From Mucilaginibacter sp. SJ (lineage in GTDB: Bacteria > Bacteroidota > Bacteroidia > Sphingobacteriales > Sphingobacteriaceae), in assembly GCF_028993635.1 (NCBI RefSeq), contig NZ_CP118631.1, forward strand, positions 1,798,001 through 1,862,000: DNA of 64,000 nucleotides, given 5' to 3'. Within the stretch, counting starts at the first letter, position 1, and each line of letters starts with the position of its first letter. The position numbers and the translations under genes are program-made. Below are positions 35,072-44,057 of the stretch, in pieces. The notes under the pieces are model-generated. The model saw only the letters and a program-made list of their open reading frames with translations, was not told where the DNA came from and searched no databases.

Positions 35072-35686
35072 ATGCACTTAGCTATTGTAGGAAATATAGG
35101 CGCCGGAAAGACCACCCTTACCGAGATGCTGACCAAAAATTACGGATGGGACCCTTTGTATGAAGCAGTAGATAACAACCCCTATTTAGAGGATTTTTAC
35201 AGCGACATGAAGCGCTGGAGCTTTAACCTTCAGATCTATTTCCTGAATAGCCGTTACCGCCAGATCATCGATATCCAAAAGAGCGGGCGTAATATTATAC
35301 AGGACCGCACCATTTATGAGGATGCTTATATTTTTGCAGAAAACCTGCACGATATGGGTCTCATGACCACCCGCGACTATGAAAACTACGAATCAATTTT
35401 TCAGAACATAACCGAGTTTATTAAACCGCCCGATCTGCTGGTTTACCTTAAAGCATCGGTACCTACCCTGGTAAGCAATATCCAGCGCCGTGGCCGTGAG
35501 TACGAAATAGGCATCCGTTTAGATTATCTTTCAAAACTGAACGAAAAGTATGATAAATGGATCAACAATTATAAGCTGGGCAAACTGCTGATCCTTGATA
35601 AGGATAACCTGGATTTTGCCAACAATACCGAGGATATGGCTACCATTGTAAACCTGATTGAACGGGAGATCAACGGGTTGTTTTAG
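35072..35686 (+). CDS. Deoxynucleoside kinase
   Basis: Phosphorylates deoxynucleosides for salvage, 204 aa. P-loop GNIGAGKTTL (residues 7-16), the EAVDNNPYLEDFY region where a Glu binds the sugar, the DRTIYEDAYIFA segment (family ERS/DRY-type motif), and the lid IQRRGREYEIGIRLDYL with conserved Arg residues. It resembles the dCK/dGK family. 14 bases upstream of a lipoprotein gene and co-oriented, so probably an operon with it and kdsB. Confidence 0.9.
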   Translation: MHLAIVGNIGAGKTTLTEMLTKNYGWDPLYEAVDNNPYLEDFYSDMKRWSFNLQIYFLNSRYRQIIDIQKSGRNIIQDRTIYEDAYIFAENLHDMGLMTTRDYENYESIFQNITEFIKPPDLLVYLKASVPTLVSNIQRRGREYEIGIRLDYLSKLNEKYDKWINNYKLGKLLILDKDNLDFANNTEDMATIVNLIEREINGLF

Positions 35687-35700
35687 AAGTTTAACAGGGC

Positions 35701-36375
35701 ATGAAGAAACTATTTCTCTTTGCTTTATTGCCTATAATTCTACTCGCCTGTAAGCATCGGGCCAAAAGTTCATCTATTGATAACTCGTGGCATGAGCTCG
35801 ATTTAAAAAGCTTCAAACTATCTTTGCCCCCCAATTGGCATTATCAACGGGATCAGGGGATAGATTCATTTGTGGGTCATATTATCGGGCCGAACGACTC
35901 TTTGTCATTCGACTTTAGTTCGATGGGATACGCTAACCATTTGATACAATCGGAACAGGAATATTTAAAAGCTAACGATTGGCAACGTGGATGTGATTTC
36001 TGTGAAGAGGAGCATACCTATAGTGATAGCCCTAATATAGATGTCAAAATTAAGATACACACACCTACCGTTAAGCAAAAAAGCAAATATCCTAAAGCTG
36101 ACTATATTGCAGATATGCTTACTAAAGACAGTACGTTGTATATTCCAATAGTGATTCCGGCTGAGATAAAAGCTCATAACTTTAACGAAGAATCAAAAGA
36201 TGGCTTCCGTATAAAAACAATTTGGCCCAAAATCCCTTCGAAAGGAATAACCGGTGTTTATTATCAAAGTAAATCATCAACTTTGAGCTTCCAACTTTCG
36301 GGTAGTAATTTGTCAAAGCAGGATCAGGACTTAGCTTTGCAGATGTTTAGAACCATTGTAATAAAAACCAAATGA
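35701..36375 (+). CDS. Hypothetical lipoprotein
   Basis: I do not recognise a named family. 224 aa; the start MKKLFLFALLPIILLACKHR has a lipobox with Cys17. The mature part is mixed beta with FKLSLPPNWHYQRDQGIDSF, a paired-Cys stretch WQRGCDFCEEEH (~residue 100), and the C-terminus SGSNLSKQDQDLALQMFRTI, which looks like the PsbP/DUF1795 fold of small surface lipoproteins, but that is only a resemblance. Its stop overlaps kdsB by 4 bases (ATGA), so the two are translationally coupled. Confidence 0.72.
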   Translation: MKKLFLFALLPIILLACKHRAKSSSIDNSWHELDLKSFKLSLPPNWHYQRDQGIDSFVGHIIGPNDSLSFDFSSMGYANHLIQSEQEYLKANDWQRGCDFCEEEHTYSDSPNIDVKIKIHTPTVKQKSKYPKADYIADMLTKDSTLYIPIVIPAEIKAHNFNEESKDGFRIKTIWPKIPSKGITGVYYQSKSSTLSFQLSGSNLSKQDQDLALQMFRTIVIKTK

Positions 36376-37106
36376 AAATCTTAGGCATCATCCCAGCCCG
36401 TTATGCATCATCACGTTTTCCCGGTAAACCATTGGTTGATATCGGCGGTAAAACTATGATCCAACGTGTATATGAGCAGGCAAAAAAATGCCGGAGCCTG
36501 AGCGAAGTTATCGTGGCTACCGATGACGACCGGATCTTTAACCACGTAAACGGTTTTGGCGGCGTTGCGGTAATGACAGGTGCCAACCACCAAAGCGGCA
36601 CCGACCGTTGTGCCGAAGTTGCCCGCTTGTACCCCGGATATGAGGTGATCATCAATATCCAGGGCGATGAGCCTTTTATTGACCCTGAGCAGATCACCAA
36701 ATTAACAGCCTGTTTTAACGATCCTGATACCCAACTGGCCACTCTTGTAAAAAGGATCCTGACCGAACAGGAACTGCATAATGCCAATTCGCCCAAGGTG
36801 GTGATCAATAAACTATCTGAAGCCATTTATTTTTCACGCGCTACCCTGCCCCATGTCCGTGGCCAGGAGCCCGAAAACTGGCTCGAATTTCATACTTTTT
36901 ATAAACACATAGGCATTTACGGCTATCGTGCCGATGTATTGCAACTGATCACCAAACTTCCCGTATCCCCGCTTGAAAAAGCAGAAAGCCTTGAGCAGCT
37001 TCGCTGGATAGATAATGGTTACCGCATCAAAGTGGCCGAAACCGAGCTGGAAACCCACGCAGTTGATGTGCCTGAAGACCTGGAGAAACTGAAGTTTGAT
37101 ATATAG
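36372..37106 (+). CDS. kdsB: 3-deoxy-manno-octulosonate cytidylyltransferase
   Basis: Activates KDO to CMP-KDO for lipopolysaccharide inner core. Start MKILGIIPARYASSRFPGKP with the nucleotide-binding RYASSRFPGKPL, then EVIVATDDDRI, VMTGANHQSGTDRCAEV and INIQGDEPFIDP with the metal-binding Asp, and HIGIYGYR. 244 aa is normal. It is the last gene of a likely kinase-lipoprotein-kdsB unit, with an ATGA overlap to the lipoprotein. Confidence 0.96.
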   Translation: MKILGIIPARYASSRFPGKPLVDIGGKTMIQRVYEQAKKCRSLSEVIVATDDDRIFNHVNGFGGVAVMTGANHQSGTDRCAEVARLYPGYEVIINIQGDEPFIDPEQITKLTACFNDPDTQLATLVKRILTEQELHNANSPKVVINKLSEAIYFSRATLPHVRGQEPENWLEFHTFYKHIGIYGYRADVLQLITKLPVSPLEKAESLEQLRWIDNGYRIKVAETELETHAVDVPEDLEKLKFDI

Positions 37107-37356
37107 TTTCTGATTCAACCCTCCCAATAGATTAACACTTCCTGTACTGATAACCTTGTTATTCTTAATCCGTATAAGATTAAGCGTACTGTATTAAAGG
37201 CCAATTTAAACTATTAAAACACAATTCCAATATTTATAATTAATGAATTTTCTGTAAACAATAAACTGTTTAATACTTTCATATTTCAAGCAATTTTTGC
37301 TTCTTAATTTATTAACTTCATCTGTGGCATCACCACATTATTAACCTAAAATCATC
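37107..37356. other. AT-rich spacer between kdsB and the FIST gene
   Basis: No gene. A short palindrome CTTAATCCGTATAAGATTAAG lies at about 37165-37185; no T run follows. The last 60 bases before the FIST start are very AT-rich. Confidence 0.35.
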
Positions 37357-38493
37357 ATGAAGATAAGGCAGCATCATTTTGTAAACAAGGGCTGGGTAAA
37401 TTACTTTTCCAGTCCTGAATTTAGTGCTGAAAAATGCCAGTTGGTTCTTGCTTTCGGTGCACCGAAGTTAATTACCGATCCCGAAATTTATGATTATCTT
37501 AAAAAGAGCTATCCTAATGCTAATGTTGTTTTTTCCTCTACAGCCGGCGAGATCATGGGTAGCGATGTATATGATGATAGTATAGCAGTAACGGCCGTGG
37601 AGCTGGAAAGATCAACCATTACCTGCACGTGTACCCACGTAAACAAACAGGCTAACAGTGCCGAAACAGGAGCCTTCCTGATGGCACAACTGGATAAAAA
37701 AGGCTTAAACTGTGTATTCATTATATCCGACGGCACTTTTATAAACGGAAGTGAGCTGGTTGACGGCTTTAACCGCGACAATCCCGGCAAGGTTCCAGTA
37801 ACGGGTGGTTTGGCCAGCGATGCAGCGCGGTTTAACAGCACGTTTACCAGTCTTAATGCCATCCCTACGCAAGGCAACGTGATAGCGATAGGCTTTTATG
37901 GTGATAGCCTGCATATCAGCCATGGGTCAAGCGGAGGCTGGGAAGAATTCGGACCGCAGCGAACCATTACCAGGTCGGATAAAAACGTACTTTTTGAGAT
38001 AGATGGTAAAAACGCGCTCGATCTTTACAAAGAATATTTAGGTGAGTATGCCAAAGAACTGCCTGGTTCGGCTCTGCTGTTCCCTTTATCATTAAGCATT
38101 GAAGGCTCTGACAAAAAACTGGTGCGAACTATATTGAGCGTTAACGAAGACAAAAAATCAATGACCTTTGCCGGCAACTTGCCCGAAGGAAGTAAGGTAC
38201 GCCTGATGAAAGCCAATTTTGAAAAACTGATCGGTGCTTCATCATCCGCCGCTACCGATGCGGTAACCGGACCGGAGCATGCCGATCTGGCCATATTGAT
38301 TAGTTGCGTGGGCCGAAAACTGGTACTTAACGACCGTACAGACGAAGAGCTAATGGCAGCCAAACATATCTTCGGCAATAAAACCGCTATGGCTGGCTTT
38401 TATTCATACGGAGAATTGTCGCCCCTTAATAAGGAGTCAAATTGTGAACTGCATAACCAAACCATGACCATCACAACCTTTACCGAACGTTAA
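37357..38493 (+). CDS. FIST domain sensor protein
   Basis: Soluble protein with FIST_N (~25-215) and FIST_C (~225-365) domains, 378 aa. FIST domains are proposed small-ligand (amino-acid) sensors. Seen: LVLAFGAPKLIT, VFSSTAGEIMGSDVYDDSI, a G-rich VTGGLASDAARF, and in FIST_C LVLNDRTDEELMAAKHIFG and AMAGFYSYGELSP, all typical. No signal peptide or membrane helix. The next gene, a soluble hybrid kinase, starts five bases after its stop, so FIST is probably the input for that kinase. Confidence 0.93.
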   Translation: MKIRQHHFVNKGWVNYFSSPEFSAEKCQLVLAFGAPKLITDPEIYDYLKKSYPNANVVFSSTAGEIMGSDVYDDSIAVTAVELERSTITCTCTHVNKQANSAETGAFLMAQLDKKGLNCVFIISDGTFINGSELVDGFNRDNPGKVPVTGGLASDAARFNSTFTSLNAIPTQGNVIAIGFYGDSLHISHGSSGGWEEFGPQRTITRSDKNVLFEIDGKNALDLYKEYLGEYAKELPGSALLFPLSLSIEGSDKKLVRTILSVNEDKKSMTFAGNLPEGSKVRLMKANFEKLIGASSSAATDAVTGPEHADLAILISCVGRKLVLNDRTDEELMAAKHIFGNKTAMAGFYSYGELSPLNKESNCELHNQTMTITTFTER

Positions 38494-38498
38494 ATTTT

Positions 38499-40031
38499 AT
38501 GGATTACCATTACTTATTAGATAAGCAGATAAAGAAGATGCTTCCGGCACAGTACCTGGAAGACGAAGCTATTTTGCAGTTTTTGGGTGCCGTAAATAAC
38601 AGTTTCAAAAATTTTGAAAAGTCGATAAAACTGGCAGATCATGCTTTTAATGTGAGTGAGCGCGAATACGTGACCGTTACTGATGACCTGAGGCTGCAAA
38701 ATGAAATCAAGCAGCGTTCTATCTCTCAGCTTAAAGAAGCAATAAAGGCACTTAATCCCGATGTGGAGTTAAACATCTCCGACTCAGACGATGACCTCAT
38801 TCATATCATCAGCTTTTTACAGGAGCGCATAGCTAAAGCTAAAGAATTGGAAGTTGCCCTGATCCATTCAAAAGAACTTGCCGAAAAAGCGGCCATGGCC
38901 AAAGCGCAGTTCCTGAGCATTATGAGCCATGAGATCCGCACGCCAATGAACGCCGTTATTGGTTTTACTCACCTGCTCATCCACCAGGACCCCAAACCCG
39001 AGCAAATGGAGTTTCTGAACTTTCTGAAGTTTTCGGCCGAAAACCTGCTGGTGCTTATCAATGACATATTGGATTTCAGCAAGATAGAGGCTGGCGGGGT
39101 TGAGTTTGAAAGTGTTGACTTTAGTCTCACCGATCTGATCAGAAATATACGACTGGCCCTGCTGCAAAAGGCAAACGAAAAAAACATCCAGATAAAACTG
39201 ATGATGGACCAGGATTTGCCCAATGCCATCATTGGTGATCCGGTGCGCCTGGGCCAGATACTCACCAACCTGATGAGCAATGCTGTTAAATTTACCCATA
39301 AAGGAAAAGTAACGGTAACCGCATCGTTAGCAAGCAACACAACTGACTCATCAACTATTGATTTTGAGATATCCGATACCGGGATAGGTATAACGCCCGA
39401 TAAAATTGATCATATTTTTGAAAGCTTTAACCAGGCCAGTTCAGATACAACCCGCAAATACGGCGGTACAGGTTTGGGCTTAACTATTACCAAGCGCCTG
39501 TTGCAACTGCTTGGCAGCGACATTACTGTTGAAAGCGAATATGGCAAAGGCTCGGTATTTAACTTCAGCCTTACCTTTAAAAACAGCAAAAAACAATTAA
39601 GCAGCACAGCCGATAGTGATGAATTTTATCGTTTAAAAAGCCTTAAAGGCACAAGGCTGCTGATTGCCGAAGATAACCAGATCAATGTGATACTGGCCAA
39701 ACAGTTCATGAAACAGTGGGAGGTTGAATGTGATGTTGCCGAAAACGGCGAGATAGCCGTTATGCTGGTGAAAACCCATGACTATGATATGATCTTGATG
39801 GATCTGCAAATGCCCGAAATGGACGGCTACCAGGCAACCCGCGCCATACGCGAGCTGCCTGATGATAAGTATAAAAAGCTACCCATTATCGCATTAACAG
39901 CATCTGCCATGCTTGATATCCAGGATATGGCCTTTACCGTTGGCATGAATGATTATGTGAGCAAACCTTTCAACCCAAATGAACTGCACCGTAAAATAGA
40001 TATGTATAGCAGGCAAAAGGAAAGTGCTTAA
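38499..40031 (+). CDS. Soluble hybrid sensor histidine kinase paired with FIST
   Basis: 510 aa without membrane segments. An N-terminal ~130-residue helical/coiled region precedes HisKA with His144 in MSHEIRTPMNAVIG, HATPase_c (DTGIGITPDKIDHIF, GGTGLGLTITKRL), and a C-terminal receiver with Asp435 in LMDLQMPEMDG. It lacks its own sensor domain, which fits direct input from the FIST protein just upstream. HisKA and linker are close to the kinase at 18354 (EQMEFLNFLKFSAENLL versus EQMEYLNTLKFSGENLL). No output regulator is adjacent. Confidence 0.94.
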   Translation: MDYHYLLDKQIKKMLPAQYLEDEAILQFLGAVNNSFKNFEKSIKLADHAFNVSEREYVTVTDDLRLQNEIKQRSISQLKEAIKALNPDVELNISDSDDDLIHIISFLQERIAKAKELEVALIHSKELAEKAAMAKAQFLSIMSHEIRTPMNAVIGFTHLLIHQDPKPEQMEFLNFLKFSAENLLVLINDILDFSKIEAGGVEFESVDFSLTDLIRNIRLALLQKANEKNIQIKLMMDQDLPNAIIGDPVRLGQILTNLMSNAVKFTHKGKVTVTASLASNTTDSSTIDFEISDTGIGITPDKIDHIFESFNQASSDTTRKYGGTGLGLTITKRLLQLLGSDITVESEYGKGSVFNFSLTFKNSKKQLSSTADSDEFYRLKSLKGTRLLIAEDNQINVILAKQFMKQWEVECDVAENGEIAVMLVKTHDYDMILMDLQMPEMDGYQATRAIRELPDDKYKKLPIIALTASAMLDIQDMAFTVGMNDYVSKPFNPNELHRKIDMYSRQKESA

Positions 40032-40287
40032 CAGGCGCTGATATTAAAACAATCATCCCCACCGTGGAACAGGGAGAACTTATATAACAGGCGCATGCAA
40101 CACGAAGTCATCAGCACATGTATAAGAGATTTCTCTTTTGCCCCGTTCGGGCCTACCCTTCATGTTGTCGAAATGACATCATTTTATAGGCATCTTCACA
40201 AAAACCTCTTTATAAACAACTTACAAACAAAAGATATTTACAGTTCCATTTTTTAAAAACAGATACGCCGAAGCGTGAAAATTTTCT
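40032..40287. other. Spacer upstream of pyrG, no gene
   Basis: No coding region, RNA gene or terminator was recognised in this stretch, apart from the pyrG promoter element that follows it. Confidence 0.4.
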
Positions 40288-40295
40288 TACTTTTG
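40288..40295 (+). promoter_or_regulatory. Putative -7 promoter element of pyrG
   Basis: TACTTTTG matches TAnnTTTG about 60 bases before the ATG at 40355. No -33 TTG is clear. Confidence 0.4.
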
Positions 40296-40354
40296 TATCC
40301 CGTACAGAAACAATTGGTCGCGGTATAAAAGCCCGGTCATTTTCAAAAAAAATC

Positions 40355-41965
40355 ATGACTAAATATATTTTTGTTACGGGCGGTGTTACCTCATCGTTAG
40401 GAAAAGGTATAATCTCTGCTTCTTTAGCCAAACTCCTTCAATCGCGCGGTTACCGCGTAACCATCCAAAAGTTTGATCCTTATATCAATATTGATCCGGG
40501 AACGCTTAACCCTTATGAGCACGGCGAATGCTATGTTACCGAAGATGGTGCCGAAACCGATCTTGATCTTGGCCACTACGAGCGTTTCCTAAACACTCCT
40601 ACTTCAAAAGCCAATAACATCACTACCGGCCGCATTTATCAAAATGTAATTAATAAAGAACGCGAAGGAGCTTTTTTAGGAAAAACTGTACAGGTAGTGC
40701 CCCATATCACCGATGAAATAAAAAGAAACTTCCGCATATTGGGCGAAAGCGGCGATTACGATATCGTGATTACCGAGCTTGGCGGTACCGTAGGCGATAT
40801 TGAATCATTACCATATATTGAGGCTGTTAGGCAGTTCCGCTGGGAAATTGGATCGGCTAACTCTTTAGTTATCCATCTTACACTGGTACCATTCCTTGCA
40901 GCAGCAGGCGAATTAAAAACCAAACCTACGCAGCACTCGGTAAAAATGTTATTAGAGTATGGTATCCAGCCCGATATCCTGGTTTGCCGTACCGAACACC
41001 ACCTTACCAACGATATCCGCAAAAAGATAGCGCTGTTTTGTAACGTGAATATCAATGCCGTTATTGAGTCGATTGATGCGCCAAGTATTTACGATGTACC
41101 CCTGTTAATGCTGAAAGAACAGCTTGACAAAACCGTATTGACCAAATTAAAACTTCCGCACAAAAACGAGCCAAACCTCGAAAACTGGAAAGAATTTCTT
41201 GGTCGCCTCAAAAACCCGACCGCCGATGTACGCATTGCGCTGGTTGGTAAATATGTGGAGCTGCCGGATGCATACAAATCCATTACCGAAGCTTTTATCC
41301 ATGCCGGTGCCAAACAGGAATGTAAAGTACGGATTGAATATATCCCTTCGGAGCAGCTTACGCCCGAAAATGCTGTTGAAAAATTAAAAGGCATGCACGG
41401 CGTACTGGTTGCCCCGGGATTTGGCGAGCGCGGTTTTGAAGGCAAGATCCAGGCTATCCGCCATGTGCGCGAAAATAATATCCCTTTCTTTGGGATCTGT
41501 TTAGGTATGCAATGTGCTGTAGTTGAATTTGGCCGCCACGTGTTAGGCCTTGAGGATGCCAACAGCACCGAAATGAACCCCGAAACACCGCATCCGGTTA
41601 TCGGCATGATGGAAGATCAGAAAAACATCACCCTGAAAGGCGGCACCATGCGTTTGGGCGCTTATCCCTGTGATATTAAGAAAGGTTCCAAAGCTGCCCA
41701 GATATATGGAAAAAACCACATATCCGAAAGGCATCGCCACCGTTATGAGTTTAATAATGAATACCTTAAGCAATATGAGGCTGCAGGCCTTACCCCATCC
41801 GGCATAAATCCTGACAATGGCCTGGTGGAGATTGTTGAGTTAAAAAACCATCCGTTTTTTGTTGGTTCGCAATTTCATCCCGAATTAAAATCAACAGTTG
41901 CTAATCCGCACCCACTTTTTATTAACTTTGTCGCCGCTTCGCTGGCTTATGCCCGCAAAAAATAA
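40355..41965 (+). CDS. pyrG: CTP synthase
   Basis: Makes CTP from UTP, ATP and glutamine, 536 aa. N-terminal synthetase domain: [18 protein letters not shown]-loop, [20 protein letters not shown], and [12 protein letters not shown]-terminal glutamine amidotransferase: Cys382 in GICLGMQ, and the His-Glu pair in QFHPELKS. The order and length are the standard bacterial form. yidC follows after 22 bases and is probably co-transcribed. Confidence 0.98.
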   Translation: MTKYIFVTGGVTSSLGKGIISASLAKLLQSRGYRVTIQKFDPYINIDPGTLNPYEHGECYVTEDGAETDLDLGHYERFLNTPTSKANNITTGRIYQNVINKEREGAFLGKTVQVVPHITDEIKRNFRILGESGDYDIVITELGGTVGDIESLPYIEAVRQFRWEIGSANSLVIHLTLVPFLAAAGELKTKPTQHSVKMLLEYGIQPDILVCRTEHHLTNDIRKKIALFCNVNINAVIESIDAPSIYDVPLLMLKEQLDKTVLTKLKLPHKNEPNLENWKEFLGRLKNPTADVRIALVGKYVELPDAYKSITEAFIHAGAKQECKVRIEYIPSEQLTPENAVEKLKGMHGVLVAPGFGERGFEGKIQAIRHVRENNIPFFGICLGMQCAVVEFGRHVLGLEDANSTEMNPETPHPVIGMMEDQKNITLKGGTMRLGAYPCDIKKGSKAAQIYGKNHISERHRHRYEFNNEYLKQYEAAGLTPSGINPDNGLVEIVELKNHPFFVGSQFHPELKSTVANPHPLFINFVAASLAYARKK

Positions 41966-41987
41966 GTAATTGTACGATAATTAGATA

Positions 41988-43835
41988 ATGGATAAAAATA
42001 CGTTTACAGGATTATTCCTGATCATGGCGATCATTGCCGGCTCGATATACTTTTTAAAGCCATCGGAAGCCGACCTTAAAAAAGAGCGCGAGGTACAGCA
42101 CCAGGATTCGCTGAAAAAAGCCGGTGCCGCTGTAGCTGCCGCTGCTGCTAAAACCACAGCAAAGTTTGATACCGCCAAAACAGCCAAAGTTGATTCGGCC
42201 TTGTTAAAAATGCCTTTTGGCGCCGCATCTGTTGGTAAAGAAGAATTTGTTACCATTGGTAATAAAGAGTTGCTTATTAAATTAAGCACCCATGGAGGTA
42301 AAGTTGCTTCCGTTGAGTTAAAAAACTACAAAACTTTTGATAAGAAGCCCCTGGTGCTTTTCAGCGGCAACAATAACCAATTTGGATTGAAGTTTGCTGC
42401 CGGTGTTGCCAATATCAACACCAACAATTACTATTTTACCCCAAGTGCAAAAGAACTTAACATAGCCGAAAAAGATTCCGGTTCGGTTACTATGCGTTTG
42501 AGCTATAGCCCTACCCAATATATTGATTATATATACAGCTTAAAAGGTGATGGTTTTAAACTTGGATTAACCATTAAGCCTACCGGTCTTGACGGCGTTA
42601 TTGCCAACAGCAGCACTATTAACCTTAACTGGGCCACCAGTCTGCACAAACAGGAAAAAGACATCAAAATGGAGCGTCAGTATTCAACGGTATACTATTA
42701 CAATACCGATGGGGATGCTGATTACCTAAGCGAAGGCAAAGACGATCAAAAAACTATCAGCGATAAAAAAATGGCCTGGGTTGCTTTTAAACAGCACTTC
42801 TTTTCAAATGTGCTGATAGCTAAGGGCGGCATTTCCAAAACAGATATTGCTGTCGCTACTGATTTTAACGACACCACCGATGTAAAACAAATGAAAGCCG
42901 ACCTGTCGCTTAGCCGCGGCACTGATGGTTCTTTACCATTGGAGTTTTACTTTGGACCTAACCGTTTTAATACGCTTAAAGACCAGGGGCATGACCTTGA
43001 TAAACTGGTTAACCTGGGCTGGGGACCGTTAAAATACATCAACCGTTTCGCGGTATTGCCGGTATTTAACTTTCTTAACAAGTTTAACTGGAACTATGGT
43101 TTGATCATCCTGGTATTGACTGTATTGCTTAAGCTGGTGTTATCACCGCTTACTTACAAGTCATACCTTTCAATGGCCAAAATGCGTGTGCTGAAGCCCG
43201 AAATGGATGAGATCAAAGCTAAAGTTGGTGAGGATAACCCTACATTGTTGCAGCAGGAGTACCTGAAGCTGTACAAAAAGGCAGGTGTTAACCCATTGGG
43301 TGGCTGTTTACCATTGCTCATCCAGATGCCTATAGTTATCGCGTTCTTCCGCTTTTTCCCAAGTTTATTTGAGCTAAGGGGCGAAAGTTTCCTGTGGATG
43401 CATGACCTTTCAACTTATGATTCGGTTATTAAATTCGCTCCGATAGCTTTCCTTGGCGGCGTTAACCACATTAGTTTAATGTGTTTACTGATGACCATTT
43501 CAACGTTGATCTATACTTATTTCAACAACCAGATCTCCGGTGCTACAGGGCAAATGAAATACATTGGTTACATCACTCCTTTGGTATTCCTGTTCACGCT
43601 TAACAGCTACCCTGCCGGTTTGAACTATTATTACTTTTTGGCCAACATGTTCACCTTTTTACAGCAGTACCTGATCAAATTCATGGTTGATGACAAGAAA
43701 ATCCATGCCCAGATCCAGGAAAACAAAAAGAAACCTGAAGATACTCAAAAGAAAAAATCAGGTTTTAGTGCCAAAATGGAAGAGATGATGCGCCAGCAAC
43801 AACAGATACAGGCTAATAAGAATAAGAAGTCTTAA
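41988..43835 (+). CDS. yidC: YidC/Oxa1 membrane-protein insertase
   Basis: Inserts proteins into the inner membrane with or without SecYEG, 615 aa. N-terminal helix TGLFLIMAIIAGSIYFL, a large periplasmic beta domain (~60-350), and the C-terminal insertase core with NYGLIILVLTVLLKLVL, NPLGGCLPLLIQMPIVIAFF, and final helices near 520-560. The hydrophilic tail is Lys/Gln-rich (about 45 residues), as in other Bacteroidota. The C-terminal codons run straight into a heptamer array. Confidence 0.97.
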   Translation: MDKNTFTGLFLIMAIIAGSIYFLKPSEADLKKEREVQHQDSLKKAGAAVAAAAAKTTAKFDTAKTAKVDSALLKMPFGAASVGKEEFVTIGNKELLIKLSTHGGKVASVELKNYKTFDKKPLVLFSGNNNQFGLKFAAGVANINTNNYYFTPSAKELNIAEKDSGSVTMRLSYSPTQYIDYIYSLKGDGFKLGLTIKPTGLDGVIANSSTINLNWATSLHKQEKDIKMERQYSTVYYYNTDGDADYLSEGKDDQKTISDKKMAWVAFKQHFFSNVLIAKGGISKTDIAVATDFNDTTDVKQMKADLSLSRGTDGSLPLEFYFGPNRFNTLKDQGHDLDKLVNLGWGPLKYINRFAVLPVFNFLNKFNWNYGLIILVLTVLLKLVLSPLTYKSYLSMAKMRVLKPEMDEIKAKVGEDNPTLLQQEYLKLYKKAGVNPLGGCLPLLIQMPIVIAFFRFFPSLFELRGESFLWMHDLSTYDSVIKFAPIAFLGGVNHISLMCLLMTISTLIYTYFNNQISGATGQMKYIGYITPLVFLFTLNSYPAGLNYYYFLANMFTFLQQYLIKFMVDDKKIHAQIQENKKKPEDTQKKKSGFSAKMEEMMRQQQQIQANKNKKS

Positions 43836-44010
43836 GTCTTTAGTCGGAAGTCCGCAGTCGGAAAGTCCGAAAGATATTGAAGCCCTTGGGAAACTTTCTC
43901 AGGGGCTTTTGTTTTGATGCCTAAATTTCCATTCTGTAAAGCTGCTCAATTCCTCACAAACCAAACTTTTTAACTTTCAGACTGCGGACTTTCGACTTTC
44001 CGACTTTTTT
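43828..44010. repeat. Inverted heptamer array, AGTCGGA words, enclosing a terminator
   Basis: Left: AGTCTTT, AGTCGGA, AGTCCGC, AGTCGGA, AAGTCCG. Right (43975-44010): complement ACTTTCAGACTGCGGACTT, TCGACTTTCC, GACTTTTTT. The left arm starts in the last codons of yidC. Word family as at 564 and 32646. Confidence 0.8.
43880..43915 (+). terminator. Terminator of pyrG-yidC
   Basis: AGCCCTTGGGAAA and TTTCTCAGGGGCT pair imperfectly, then TTTTGTTTT. It lies within the loop of the larger heptamer array. Confidence 0.65.
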
Positions 44011-44042
44011 AAACAACACTAAAATAATTAGCAAATTTGTAT

Positions 44043-44050
44043 TACATTTG
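44043..44050 (+). promoter_or_regulatory. Putative -7 promoter element of the exonuclease gene
   Basis: TACATTTG is seven bases before the ATG at 44058, the same short spacing as at trpS. Confidence 0.4.
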
Positions 44051-44057
44051 AAATATC

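Noticed and set aside
40032..40354. tRNA or small RNA gene before pyrG
   Set aside because: No cloverleaf arms, TTC loop or terminator could be found on either strand.
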